From Caldicellulosiruptor owensensis OL (GTDB lineage: Bacteria > Bacillota > Thermoanaerobacteria > Caldicellulosiruptorales > Caldicellulosiruptoraceae), in assembly GCF_000166335.1 (NCBI RefSeq), contig NC_014657.1, positions 2,152,501 through 2,216,500 of the forward strand: 64,000 nucleotides of DNA, written 5' to 3'. A program made the translations under genes and the position numbers. Below, one piece after another: positions 44,826 to 53,331 of the stretch (positions are counted from its first letter, which is position 1; each line of letters begins with the position of its first letter). Below the pieces are notes generated by a model. That model was not told where the DNA came from. It saw nothing but the letters and a program-made list of their open reading frames with translations, and searched no databases.

Positions 44826-45514
44826 TTTGCACCACCTTCTTTGAAGAATTGATTTACTGAAACCCCTGACTTTTCTCTCAAGTTTTCTGCTGAATCCAAA
44901 GTAGCAATCTTGCCGTCTTTAAGAATGATAACCTCATCAAATATATGCTCAATTTCAGAGATAATATTGGTAGATACAATAATTGTCTTCTCTTCACTAA
45001 GATTATCTAAAATCATATTAATCACTACATCTCTTGAGATTGGATCTATGAAAGCAAGTGGTTCGTCTAAAAGATATAGATTAACATTTCTTGAGAGCAA
45101 AAGTGCAATAGACAGCTTCTCAATGGTTCCTCTTGAAAAATCATGAATCTTCCCGTTTTCGCTAATATTCAAAAACTTAAGCATATCCTTTGCCTTTTGA
45201 AAATCAAAATCATCAAAAAAGTCTGAAAAAAACTTTAGAGCATCCTTTACTTTCATCCACTTGGGAAACATAATTGAATCTGGCAAAAATGCAACGTATC
45301 TGCGTGTTTCAACCCCTACCTTTGTATTGTTTATAATAACCTGCCCTGAAGTAGGTTTAGAAAAGCCTGCAATAATCTTCAAAAGTGTTGTTTTCCCTGC
45401 ACCATTTTCCCCCAAAAGCCCTACTATTTTGCCTTTATCAACTGAAAAACTAATACCATCCAGAACAATCTTCTTGTTATATCTCTTGCATAAATTCTTT
45501 ACCTCAAGAAGCAT
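44822..45514 (-). CDS. ABC transporter ATP-binding protein
   Basis: The 230-residue ATPase has Walker A GENGAGKTT, a degenerate signature FSRGTIEKLSIAL and Walker B LYLLDEPLAFID. The start is ATG 45514, with GGAGGAG 10 nt upstream; the open frame extends to 45535 but lies within the ribosome site. It lies between the GntR regulator and the two membrane proteins. The degenerate signature is common in YtrB-like ATPases. Confidence 0.92.
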   Translation of the reverse strand: MLLEVKNLCKRYNKKIVLDGISFSVDKGKIVGLLGENGAGKTTLLKIIAGFSKPTSGQVIINNTKVGVETRRYVAFLPDSIMFPKWMKVKDALKFFSDFFDDFDFQKAKDMLKFLNISENGKIHDFSRGTIEKLSIALLLSRNVNLYLLDEPLAFIDPISRDVVINMILDNLSEEKTIIVSTNIISEIEHIFDEVIILKDGKIATLDSAENLREKSGVSVNQFFKEGGAK

Positions 45515-45521
45515 AAGAATT

Positions 45522-45887
45522 CTACTCCTCCCCATTTAATTTTTCATTAAGAAGATTCAGGATTTCTTGCTGGTCATAGCCTATCTCTTTCATTGCTAAG
45601 ATGAAGTCTTCTATAATCTTTTCAGCCATTTTTTCTTTTAAGTCATGAATAAGCTTTGTATCGGACGTAACAAAATTCCCAATTCCTCTTTCTGTTTTTG
45701 ACAGACCTTCTCTTTCCAGCTCCTGAAAAACCCTTTGTGCTGTATTTGGATTTATGTTAAACTTCTGCGCCATCTCTCTTACAGACGGAAGCTTTTCACC
45801 AGGCCTTATCTTGCCACTGATAATCTGTTTTTTTAGGTATTCCAGCACTTGAAGATAAATAGGAACATTAGGATTAAATTCAATCAA
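45522..45887 (-). CDS. GntR-family (YtrA-type) repressor
   Basis: The 121-residue protein has an N-terminal winged helix (VPIYLQVLEYLKKQIISGKI; LPSVREMAQKFNINPNTAQR) and only a short C-terminal dimerisation tail, the definition of the YtrA subfamily. It is first in the six-gene ABC operon and starts at TTG 45887. By family knowledge YtrA-type repressors control their own operon and often respond to cell wall antibiotics. Here the inducer is unknown. An operator-like dyad overlaps its promoter (45907-45928). Confidence 0.93.
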   Translation of the reverse strand: MIEFNPNVPIYLQVLEYLKKQIISGKIRPGEKLPSVREMAQKFNINPNTAQRVFQELEREGLSKTERGIGNFVTSDTKLIHDLKEKMAEKIIEDFILAMKEIGYDQQEILNLLNEKLNGEE

Positions 45888-45906
45888 GCCTCTTCCCCCT
45901 GTACTG

Positions 45907-45948
45907 GTGTACTAATTAAATAATACACTAATACGATAAGATTGTCAA
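45907..45948 (-). promoter_or_regulatory. Promoter and operator of the GntR/ABC operon
   Basis: On the minus strand the -35 is a perfect TTGACA (45948-45943), the spacer is 17 nt and the -10 is TATTAT (45925-45920). The -10 lies inside a 22-bp dyad (45907-45928) with ends GTGTA / TACAC and 9 of 11 matching positions per half. A repressor bound there would block RNA polymerase. Confidence 0.75.
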
Positions 45949-46076
45949 TGGGATATTTTTAGTTTTTTTATCCAACAAAAAATAAATTTCTAAAATGTTT
46001 AAAAGAATCTTCTCTTAAGGCAAGAACATTCTGGTATAATTTAATAAATAGAAAACCATTTTGAAGGTGTGAAAAG

Positions 46077-48080
46077 ATGCAAGAAGAACTTGTGCTTGTT
46101 CGCAATGAAACATTTAAAGACTTTCCTATTGGGAACTTCCCTTTTGACCCTCAGCACTCTGCAATGGGAGAATATCACTGCTATATCCCTGAAGGCTACC
46201 GCGGAAACTGGTACGATCCGGTAGTTTATCATGGCTGGAATGGAAGTGGACCTACCTGGATTGTAACAGAAGAAAACGGCAAAAAGTTTATGGAACAGAC
46301 AAGAGTACTCTCTGCATTAAAGAATTTGTGGCCAATGCTTGTTTCAGGAGATGAGTTTTGGCAAGACTATTCAGTTGAAGTTCAAGTAAGAATGCTTTCA
46401 ACCATTTCTCCAGCCCATGCAGGCATAATGTTCAGATATATTCATGCCCGAAGTTTTTATGCTCTTTTGTTTCAAGACAAAAAGCTCAAGCTTATAAAAA
46501 AAGATCAGGAAAATATTGAGGTCCTTGCTTTGTGTAACTTCAATTATAATTGTGATACATTTTATAATCTGCAAGTGGAATGTGTCGGCAGCAAAATAAT
46601 TGGATATGTAAACAACAAAAAGATGGTAGAAGCAACCGATAGATCATATACAAGAGGAAAAATTGGGATTACAGCAACAATGCCTGCTCAGTTTACAGAT
46701 GTCCGGGTGTTGATGGACCCTCAAGCTTATAAAAGTTATTTGATGGCAAAAAGCAACTGGGTTCAAGTTGAAAAAAATCTTCAATGCGAGCATCCTCAGC
46801 CGGTCTTATGGAAGATAATTGATTTTAAAAATTTTGGCGCAGGCAGGCAAATAAGATTTGGAAATTTACCAGAAAACAATCAGAAGTTTATGGTAATAGC
46901 CCAGCATCAAAAGCGGGTGCACAGAGATGCATACGCAAATATAAGCTGTCTTACAGCAATTGATTTTGATGGTAATGTTATATGGCAGATTGGTGAACCT
47001 TCTTCACAAAAGGACCATGCATATCTTACAGCCGACCTTCCTTTTCAGGTGTGCGATATTGACTTTGACGGGGTTGATGAGGTAATTGTTGCAAGAAACT
47101 TTAAAATCATGATTTTAGATGGGCTCACAGGAAAGATAAAAAAACAAATTTCTGCGCCTTTTTCTGATGAAACTGACAAACTATACTCTGTACCATTTGG
47201 TCAATACGCCTTTGACAGGGTCAATATCGACTCAATTAGAATTGCAAATCTGACTGGTAAAACTAAACCAACAGATATAATTGTTAAAGATAGGTACAGC
47301 AGGCTTTGGGCATATGATAACAATCTTGAACTTCTGTGGAAATTCAATGGTAATAATACAGGACACTTTATGTTCACAAAAGACATTGATAGCGATGGCA
47401 AAGAAGAAGTTGTTGTGGGGTATCATCTTTTAGACCATGATGGAAAGCTTCTGTGGACTTTACCCATAGAATCAGACCACACTGATGAGATTGTGATAGG
47501 TCCAATTGACCCTGAGAGAAATGAAGATATCATTGCGATGGCATGTGGTGATGAAGGCCTTGTACTCTCTGACCTTAAAGGCAATATTATCAAGCGACAT
47601 TTGATAGGTCATGCTCAAAGAATAAGTGTTGGAAACTACCGACCTGATCTTAAAGGCTATGAGATATGCGTAACTACATACTGGGGATATCAAGGAATAA
47701 TATACATCTTTGATTGTAAAGGGAATCTTCTGCATCAGTTTGAGCAACCTGTGCCTGGAAATATAATAACACCTGTCAACTGGACGGGAGACGGAAGAGA
47801 TTTGATATTACTTAGCGGTCATGTTCAGCATGGTGGGATGATTGATGGTTTTGGAAGAAGGGTTGTAACTTTCCCTGATGATGGTCATCCAATCCTTTGT
47901 GCAGATAGTATTGATGTTACAGGTGATGGCAGAGATGAGATATTGCTGTGGGATGAAAAGAAAATGTATATTTATACCCAGCAAGACAATGGCATTAAAT
48001 CAGACGTGCTTGTTCCAAATAAATACTCCACTATAAATGGCTCAAACTATAGAGGGGAGTTCTCTTTTTATAATACTTAA
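46077..48080 (+). CDS. Rhamnogalacturonan lyase-like beta-propeller protein, cytoplasmic
   Basis: The 667-residue protein has no signal peptide. Residues 1-215 look like a LamG/3-keto-disaccharide-hydrolase-type jelly roll (GPTWIVTEENGKKF, YSVEVQVRML, ISPAHAGIMFRYI). From about 240 the protein has blade-like repeats with Ca-binding FG-GAP-like loops (DIDFDGVDEVIV, DIDSDGKEEVVV, DVTGDGRDEILLW). The C-terminal propeller resembles PL11-type rhamnogalacturonan lyases, but no full match or catalytic pair can be shown. It is a single-gene unit with its own terminator. Function as a lyase on imported pectin fragments is inference. Confidence 0.6.
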   Translation: MQEELVLVRNETFKDFPIGNFPFDPQHSAMGEYHCYIPEGYRGNWYDPVVYHGWNGSGPTWIVTEENGKKFMEQTRVLSALKNLWPMLVSGDEFWQDYSVEVQVRMLSTISPAHAGIMFRYIHARSFYALLFQDKKLKLIKKDQENIEVLALCNFNYNCDTFYNLQVECVGSKIIGYVNNKKMVEATDRSYTRGKIGITATMPAQFTDVRVLMDPQAYKSYLMAKSNWVQVEKNLQCEHPQPVLWKIIDFKNFGAGRQIRFGNLPENNQKFMVIAQHQKRVHRDAYANISCLTAIDFDGNVIWQIGEPSSQKDHAYLTADLPFQVCDIDFDGVDEVIVARNFKIMILDGLTGKIKKQISAPFSDETDKLYSVPFGQYAFDRVNIDSIRIANLTGKTKPTDIIVKDRYSRLWAYDNNLELLWKFNGNNTGHFMFTKDIDSDGKEEVVVGYHLLDHDGKLLWTLPIESDHTDEIVIGPIDPERNEDIIAMACGDEGLVLSDLKGNIIKRHLIGHAQRISVGNYRPDLKGYEICVTTYWGYQGIIYIFDCKGNLLHQFEQPVPGNIITPVNWTGDGRDLILLSGHVQHGGMIDGFGRRVVTFPDDGHPILCADSIDVTGDGRDEILLWDEKKMYIYTQQDNGIKSDVLVPNKYSTINGSNYRGEFSFYNT

Positions 48081-48084
48081 AAAA

Positions 48085-48121
48085 CAAGGGACTGGTGCTA
48101 CTCATTGGCATCAGTCCCTTA
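48085..48121. terminator. Bidirectional terminator between lyase-like and GH3 genes
   Basis: AAGGGACTG with TGC pairs with GCA and CAGTCCCTT around a loop of about 8 nt. T-rich sequence (tatcattttt) follows on the plus strand. Confidence 0.8.
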
Positions 48122-48133
48122 TCATTTTTAAGT

Positions 48134-50449
48134 TTATTCACACCACGCACGGCTAAGATAATTTTTGATTTCCTTAGCATCCTTCTTTTCGCCCACAATC
48201 TCAAATGTCCCTGTAAACTTTATGTCCTCAGAAGATGCCCCTACCATGACCTCAACAGTGCCGGGTGAGATTACCCTGTTCATATCATAATCATAGTATG
48301 CAAACTGGTCTGGGAAGATTTCAAATACAACTTTCTTCTTTTCACCAGGTTTTAAGTGAACTCTCTTGTATGCCTTTAGCTCTTTTACAGGTCTTGTTAC
48401 TAAAAACTCTTCTTTTCTTGTATACAGCTGAACTACCTCATCGCCTTCATAGTTTCCTGTATTTTCTATCTCAACTGAGATTTTTATGCTCTCATCCATT
48501 GTAATTTTTTCTTTTTCAATAGTAAGATTTTTGTATTCAAAAGTTGTATACGAAAGACCATAACCAAATGGTAAAAATGGCTTTGAAGACATCTCAACAT
48601 AATCTCCATGCCAGCACGACTTTCCACCGGATGGTTTGTGTCCATAGTATACCGGTACTTGCCCAACATCTCTTGGGAATGAAATTGCAAGTTTTCCACC
48701 CGGATTGTACTTTCCAAAGATAACATCTGCAATCGCCTCTGCACCTTCTTCGCCCGGGAACCAAGCTTCAAGAATAGCTTTGGACTTTTGCCAGATATTT
48801 TCTAAGGCAACAGGTCTACCGTTCACAAGAATAACAACAATGTTTTGATTCACCTTTGCAATCTCCTCTATTAGCTCTTCCTGAACACCTGGAAGTTTTA
48901 AGCTTGCTCTATCTCTTGACTCACCAGATGTGCAGTCAAGTTTTAACCCTGCCTTGTCACCAACTACAACTATAACAACATCTGCGCCCTGGGCAGCTTT
49001 TTTAGCTTCTTCAAAGCTGGACTTATCTTGAGAGTTTACATCACAACCTTTTGCATAGACTACCTCTGTATGCTTACCTATTCTTTCTTTTATAACTTCA
49101 TATACAGATTTAATATTTACAACCTTTTTGACAAATGCATCTTCATCGCCAAGGTCAACTTCTTCTTTCATAAAGAACATCTCTGTTGTTGAGATGTGTG
49201 CTGGGTAAGAATAATCACCAAGAAGGTTTCTAACTGAATTAGCATTAGGTCCTATCACAGCAACTTTCTTGAGGTCTTTTTCTTTAAGTGGCAATATACC
49301 GTCGTTTTTCAAAAGAACCATAGACTCTTGGGCAACTTTTCTTGCAAGGCTTCTTTGTTCTTTATTGTCAAAAAGTTCTATAATATTTTCTGTTTTTACA
49401 AATGGATTGTCAAAAAGTCCGAGCCTGAACTTCATCTCTAAAACTCTCTTCACAGCAGCATCAACAACCGCCATGTCAAACTTACCTTCTTTTAACGCCT
49501 CAATAAACTTCTCTGTAAAACACTCTATCCTTGGAAGTTCAATGTCAAGCCCTGCCCAAAGAGAAATATACGCTGCCTCCTCATAAGTTTTAACCGACTT
49601 GTGATAGTCTAAGATATTTTTAACACCGCTGTAGTCGGACACAAATATTCCATCAAATCCCCATTCATTCCTTGCAATTTCGGTCAAAAGCTTCCTGTTT
49701 GCATGACAAGGAATTCCGTCAATTTCATGGTAAGCTGGCATAATTGATTTTAGACCTGCAACTTTAACAGCAACTTCAAATGGATAAAGATACACTTCTC
49801 TTAGCTCTCTTTCAGGAATATGAACAGGTGCCCAGTTCATCCCGCCTTCTGACATTGCATAACCAACAAAATGCTTTCCTGTAGCAATAACCTTTTCTTC
49901 AAAGTCTTTACCTTGAATACCCTCAACATAGCTTACAGCCATGTTTGCAACAAGATATGGGTCTTCACCAAATGTTTCTTCAACTCTTCCCCAACGCGCA
50001 TCTCTTGCAACGTCAATGAGCGGTGCTAATGCCTGATGCGCACCAACGGCTTTCATCTGAAGCCTGATCACCTTTGCCATCTCTTTTACAAGCTCATTGT
50101 CAAACGTGCAGGCAACACCAATGCTCTGTGGGAATACTGTTGCCTTGCTTGCCATAAAACCAGAACAAGACTCCTCATGGATTATCGCAGGAATTTTGAG
50201 TCTTGTGTTTTCAATCAAAAACTTTTGGATTTTGTTTGCTGCCTCTAAAGCCTGCTGCGGTGTAAAGTTGCTCGCACCTGCAACTCTTGTAATCTGACCA
50301 ATACCATGAGGAATAGCTTTTTTTGCTTTTTCCTCAGAAAATTGATTGTTTTCCAAAATATCCTTCACAAGCACGCTTGTAAGCTGATACACCTTCTCCT
50401 CAACTGTCATCTTCTGTAAAAGCTCATTTACCTTTTTTTCAATTGACAT
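48134..50449 (-). CDS. Glycoside hydrolase family 3 (beta-glucosidase / beta-xylosidase)
   Basis: The 771-residue GH3 enzyme hydrolyses terminal beta-linked glucose or xylose from oligosaccharides. The nucleophile Asp lies in GIFVSDYSG, the substrate-binding KHFVGY and the C-terminal domain strings SFPRDVGQVPVYY and LPFGYGLSYTTFEY are present, and a fibronectin III-like domain ends the protein. No signal peptide is present, so it is cytoplasmic. The start is ATG 50449 with AGGAGG 10 nt upstream; 21 extra residues of the open frame to 50512 are leader. A GAAAACGGTTTC operator lies in the leader. Substrate preference cannot be settled by sequence. Confidence 0.95.
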   Translation of the reverse strand: MSIEKKVNELLQKMTVEEKVYQLTSVLVKDILENNQFSEEKAKKAIPHGIGQITRVAGASNFTPQQALEAANKIQKFLIENTRLKIPAIIHEESCSGFMASKATVFPQSIGVACTFDNELVKEMAKVIRLQMKAVGAHQALAPLIDVARDARWGRVEETFGEDPYLVANMAVSYVEGIQGKDFEEKVIATGKHFVGYAMSEGGMNWAPVHIPERELREVYLYPFEVAVKVAGLKSIMPAYHEIDGIPCHANRKLLTEIARNEWGFDGIFVSDYSGVKNILDYHKSVKTYEEAAYISLWAGLDIELPRIECFTEKFIEALKEGKFDMAVVDAAVKRVLEMKFRLGLFDNPFVKTENIIELFDNKEQRSLARKVAQESMVLLKNDGILPLKEKDLKKVAVIGPNANSVRNLLGDYSYPAHISTTEMFFMKEEVDLGDEDAFVKKVVNIKSVYEVIKERIGKHTEVVYAKGCDVNSQDKSSFEEAKKAAQGADVVIVVVGDKAGLKLDCTSGESRDRASLKLPGVQEELIEEIAKVNQNIVVILVNGRPVALENIWQKSKAILEAWFPGEEGAEAIADVIFGKYNPGGKLAISFPRDVGQVPVYYGHKPSGGKSCWHGDYVEMSSKPFLPFGYGLSYTTFEYKNLTIEKEKITMDESIKISVEIENTGNYEGDEVVQLYTRKEEFLVTRPVKELKAYKRVHLKPGEKKKVVFEIFPDQFAYYDYDMNRVISPGTVEVMVGASSEDIKFTGTFEIVGEKKDAKEIKNYLSRAWCE

Positions 50450-50497
50450 TTGAAATACACCTCCTGAAATAATTTTAAAAAACTTTGTGCTGGGGGT

Positions 50498-50511
50498 AGA
50501 AAACGGTTTCA
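50498..50511. promoter_or_regulatory. LacI/CcpA-type operator in the GH3 leader
   Basis: TGAAACCGTTTTCT (minus strand) is nearly palindromic and fits the LacI-family GAAAnCGnTTTC pattern. It lies about 25 nt downstream of the predicted start point, a roadblock position. Confidence 0.55.
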
Positions 50512-50542
50512 AATTTCATAAACAAAATTATGTTTCAACTTA

Positions 50543-50572
50543 ATTATACCATTGTCAATTTAAATTCATCAA
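50543..50572 (-). promoter_or_regulatory. GH3 gene promoter
   Basis: On the minus strand the -35 TTGATG (50572-50567), an 18-nt spacer and a perfect -10 TATAAT (50548-50543) are visible. Confidence 0.6.
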
Positions 50573-50647
50573 CTATGCACTTTGTTAAATTATTTCTTAA
50601 TATTATCATGAAAAATAGCTAACCAGATATCTCTATTTTAGAAAAAA

Positions 50648-50767
50648 GGGGCTGTCCAAAAAGGTAAATGGATAGCCCCCTTATCACAATATATAGTACT
50701 TAATTTACCCAGTTCTGTACATATACTGCTAAATAGGAATTTTAAAATTTTGTTTTTAGACAACCCC
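50648..50767. mobile_element. MITE-like 120-bp element with 15-bp terminal inverted repeats
   Basis: The left end GGGGCTGTCCAAAAA (50648-50662) matches the reverse complement of the right end (50753-50767, GGGGTTGTCTAAAAA) at 13 of 15 positions. There is no coding capacity between the ends. An internal hairpin GGGGCTGTCC / GGATAGCCCC (50648-50679) lies at the left end. The ends resemble insertion-sequence termini known from Firmicutes, so this may be a non-autonomous derivative. A target duplication is not clear. Confidence 0.6.
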
Positions 50768-50787
50768 TCTTATTTACATCAAAATCC

Positions 50788-52353
50788 TTATATAACATAG
50801 TGTTTCATAATAAAGCTAATTATTCCTGTTATAAACGCCATTACAAGTGAAATTACTATGGTTGTTCTCAAGACCTTTGACTCTTCACCTATTGCATCAA
50901 TTGCAGCAGCTGCATTTTGCAGCTTTGACGGTGAAATTCCAGAGGCAAGTCCACCGCCGAAAGCCACAGCTGCAACCATCAAAAGCGGAGACAACCCAAG
51001 CAAGTTTGAGGTTTCAATGGTATACTTTGCAAACATAGCAATGGTAGATGTTTCAGTTCCTGTTATGAAACCTCCAAGTATACCAAGGTAAGGAGCAATA
51101 AAAGCATATCCATGCTTGAAAACTTTTGCCGAATATTCTGCAAGTACATAAACAATGTTGTGCGCCCTTTGCAAAAGTTCATACCCGTTTGCTGTCTTTT
51201 GATAACCTGAGTACATCATGACATAAGCCATCAAGAAAAACACAGTTGAAGACCAGAACGGTTTTGGTATTCTTGATTTTGTCTTTTCCCATACACTCCT
51301 TAGCTTTTTTCCATCTATCTTGAAGATAAAGAATGAAATAACTGTTGAAAGTAGTATCCATGTATATGACTGCCAGATTACTCTTGTAAAAATTGGCTTT
51401 ATTTTAGGTCCTTTCATTACTTCAACTGGCATTGAAAGTTTGTTATACAGAAATTCTCTTATAGGAGTGATGAGATTCGTAATTAGAATGAACACAACAA
51501 GCAGTATCCACGGCGATGTTGCTTTTATTATCCCCATCGTTTTCTCAATTTTTCTATCTTCATCAGTAAAATGGCTCGAATCATACACCCTTCTGCCAAG
51601 AAGTTTTAACATTGCCATCATGACAAGCATTATAAGAATCCCTGCAAATATACCAGTTATAACTGGTGCTTTTACAAGAATTGCAAGTTCTGCTGCTGCA
51701 TAGGATGTAAGCCCAACAATTATGGCAGGCACAAATCCTCTTTTGATAAACTCGCTATTCCCAATTATAAATAGCATTGCAAGCGAAATTGTAAAAGATA
51801 CAACTCCAACAAACGGCAAGAAGTATTTTGCAGCTGTTATCAAGTCCACATTTGCTATCTGCGAAAACACAACCAGTGGCGTGCCAAGAAGAGCATATGT
51901 ACACAGCGCATCAAACCCGACTGCAGACAAGGCAATTGCCGCAAAAGTGGAATACCCAAGTCCAATCAAAATTGGGGGAAGCACTGTCACAGGAATAGCA
52001 CCTGTTGCTGCAAGAAAAGTTCCAAAACCTACATTTAAAATCAATGCTTGGTATACCTTGTCATCTTTTGATAGCCCTTTTATAAACACAATAATCCTTT
52101 TCATAGCACCTGCTGACTCCATGACATTGAGCTGTAGGATTGACGTGACAACAACCAAAGATACAGGAAGAGCAGCTAAAAATCCCATGATGGATGATTT
52201 TAACACAACATCAAATGAGGTTTTAAAATACAAAATGGCGATTAAACCTGTAGCCAACCATCCAACAAGCCCTGCTATGTCTGCAGTCTTTTTAGCAAAG
52301 ATAAGAAGAATCAAAACGAGTAATATCGGGAAAATAGCTAACAAAAAATCCAT
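50788..52353 (-). CDS. lctP: L-lactate permease family transporter
   Basis: The 521-residue protein has about 12-13 helices and the LctP family strings NVGFGTFLAATGAIPVTVLP, GFDALCTYALLGTPLVVF, ILGGFITGTETSTIAMF and ASGISPSKLQNAAAAI. Family members move L-lactate or glycolate with protons. In a sugar fermenter it probably exports or recovers lactate. AAAGGAG lies 12 nt before ATG 52353. It is a single-gene unit downstream of the glutamate synthase cluster, with its own promoter. Confidence 0.93.
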   Translation of the reverse strand: MDFLLAIFPILLVLILLIFAKKTADIAGLVGWLATGLIAILYFKTSFDVVLKSSIMGFLAALPVSLVVVTSILQLNVMESAGAMKRIIVFIKGLSKDDKVYQALILNVGFGTFLAATGAIPVTVLPPILIGLGYSTFAAIALSAVGFDALCTYALLGTPLVVFSQIANVDLITAAKYFLPFVGVVSFTISLAMLFIIGNSEFIKRGFVPAIIVGLTSYAAAELAILVKAPVITGIFAGILIMLVMMAMLKLLGRRVYDSSHFTDEDRKIEKTMGIIKATSPWILLVVFILITNLITPIREFLYNKLSMPVEVMKGPKIKPIFTRVIWQSYTWILLSTVISFFIFKIDGKKLRSVWEKTKSRIPKPFWSSTVFFLMAYVMMYSGYQKTANGYELLQRAHNIVYVLAEYSAKVFKHGYAFIAPYLGILGGFITGTETSTIAMFAKYTIETSNLLGLSPLLMVAAVAFGGGLASGISPSKLQNAAAAIDAIGEESKVLRTTIVISLVMAFITGIISFIMKHYVI

Positions 52354-52460
52354 CCTACCATCAATCTCCTTTCTACCATACTACAGATTTTATTTTTTAA
52401 GCTGGCTATTCTACCATAAACCTTTTTATTCTTCTTTGACATTCTCATCATTTTTGAAAT

Positions 52461-52490
52461 ATTTTATCATCTTTGCTGAAATCAAATCAA
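52461..52490 (-). promoter_or_regulatory. lctP promoter
   Basis: On the minus strand the -35 TTGATT (52490-52485), an 18-nt spacer and the -10 TAAAAT (52466-52461) lie about 108 nt before the ATG. Confidence 0.55.
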
Positions 52491-52524
52491 TACAATTTAA
52501 AATATAAGTCCTCCAAATTGGAAA

Positions 52525-52556
52525 AGAACCAGTGGCAAAATTTTTCGCCACTGGCC
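52525..52556 (-). terminator. Terminator of the glutamate synthase cluster
   Basis: CCAGTGGC (52529-52536) pairs with GCCACTGG (52547-52554), with TTCTTTTCC following on the minus strand. Confidence 0.75.
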
Positions 52557-52577
52557 AAATTTTATCATTTTTAATGC

Positions 52578-53330
52578 TTAATATGCATATAATTTCCCAT
52601 ATGGGCGCTTGTTGTAAGGAATTAGTTTGTAAAATGGTTTTGACATTATATACTCTTTGCTGTATCCAAAAAGTTTTACAAACTCTGTGACATATTTATC
52701 AATAAATTTATAATCTTCATCTTCCATATCAACAACTTTTACTTCTTTTCCAAGCTGATATGGTTGAAGTTCTCCGCGAAGATACATCACACCACCATGC
52801 ATACCTGTACCACAGTAAAGCCCTGTTATAGGCTCACCATCTTTTAAAGTAAGACCAAGAACAATTATCCTTCCACCTGCCATGTACTCACCAAGAAAAT
52901 CGCCTGCTTTGCCACCAACCACTAATACAGGAATCTTATCCTGATATTCTTTCATATGAATTCCTACTCTGTAGCCAACATCATCTTTTATGAAAATCTC
53001 TCCACCGCGCATCCCGTAGCCTAAAATGTCCCCTGCAGAACCGTGAACTATTATCTTGCCTGCGTTCATGGTGTTCCCAATACCATCCTGACCATTTGCA
53101 AATACCTCAATTGTAAGTCCGTTCATGAACGCAGCTAAATCGTTACCAGGGGTGCCATAAATGTTAAGTTTCCTATCCGGGAATGTCAGTCCATCACCAA
53201 TATAGCGCTGTCCGTTTACATTTATCAAATCTATCTCTTTGTAACCTTCATTGAGTGCACTTTCAATCATTTCATTCAACTCTTTGTAATGAATACCTTT
53301 TGCATCTATGGTAAGCTTATGAAGATTCAT
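52578..53330 (-). CDS. Glutamate synthase GXGXG domain protein (GltB C-terminal part)
   Basis: The 250-residue protein is the right-handed beta-helix GXGXG domain found at the C-terminus of GltB, with repeated Gly-rich turns (GDILGYGMRGGEIF, GDFLGEYMAGGRIIVLG, GTGMHGGVMYLRG). In this split enzyme it is a separate subunit serving a structural and gating role. The start is ATG 53330, directly after the upstream stop (TAAAATG); AGGGGG lies 14 nt upstream. It is last in the cluster. Confidence 0.9.
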   Translation of the reverse strand: MNLHKLTIDAKGIHYKELNEMIESALNEGYKEIDLINVNGQRYIGDGLTFPDRKLNIYGTPGNDLAAFMNGLTIEVFANGQDGIGNTMNAGKIIVHGSAGDILGYGMRGGEIFIKDDVGYRVGIHMKEYQDKIPVLVVGGKAGDFLGEYMAGGRIIVLGLTLKDGEPITGLYCGTGMHGGVMYLRGELQPYQLGKEVKVVDMEDEDYKFIDKYVTEFVKLFGYSKEYIMSKPFYKLIPYNKRPYGKLYAY

Positions 53331-53331
53331 T

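Noticed and set aside
50449-50512. 21-residue N-terminal extension of the GH3 enzyme
   Set aside because: It lies upstream of the AGGAGG site and covers the operator; ATG 50449 fits better.
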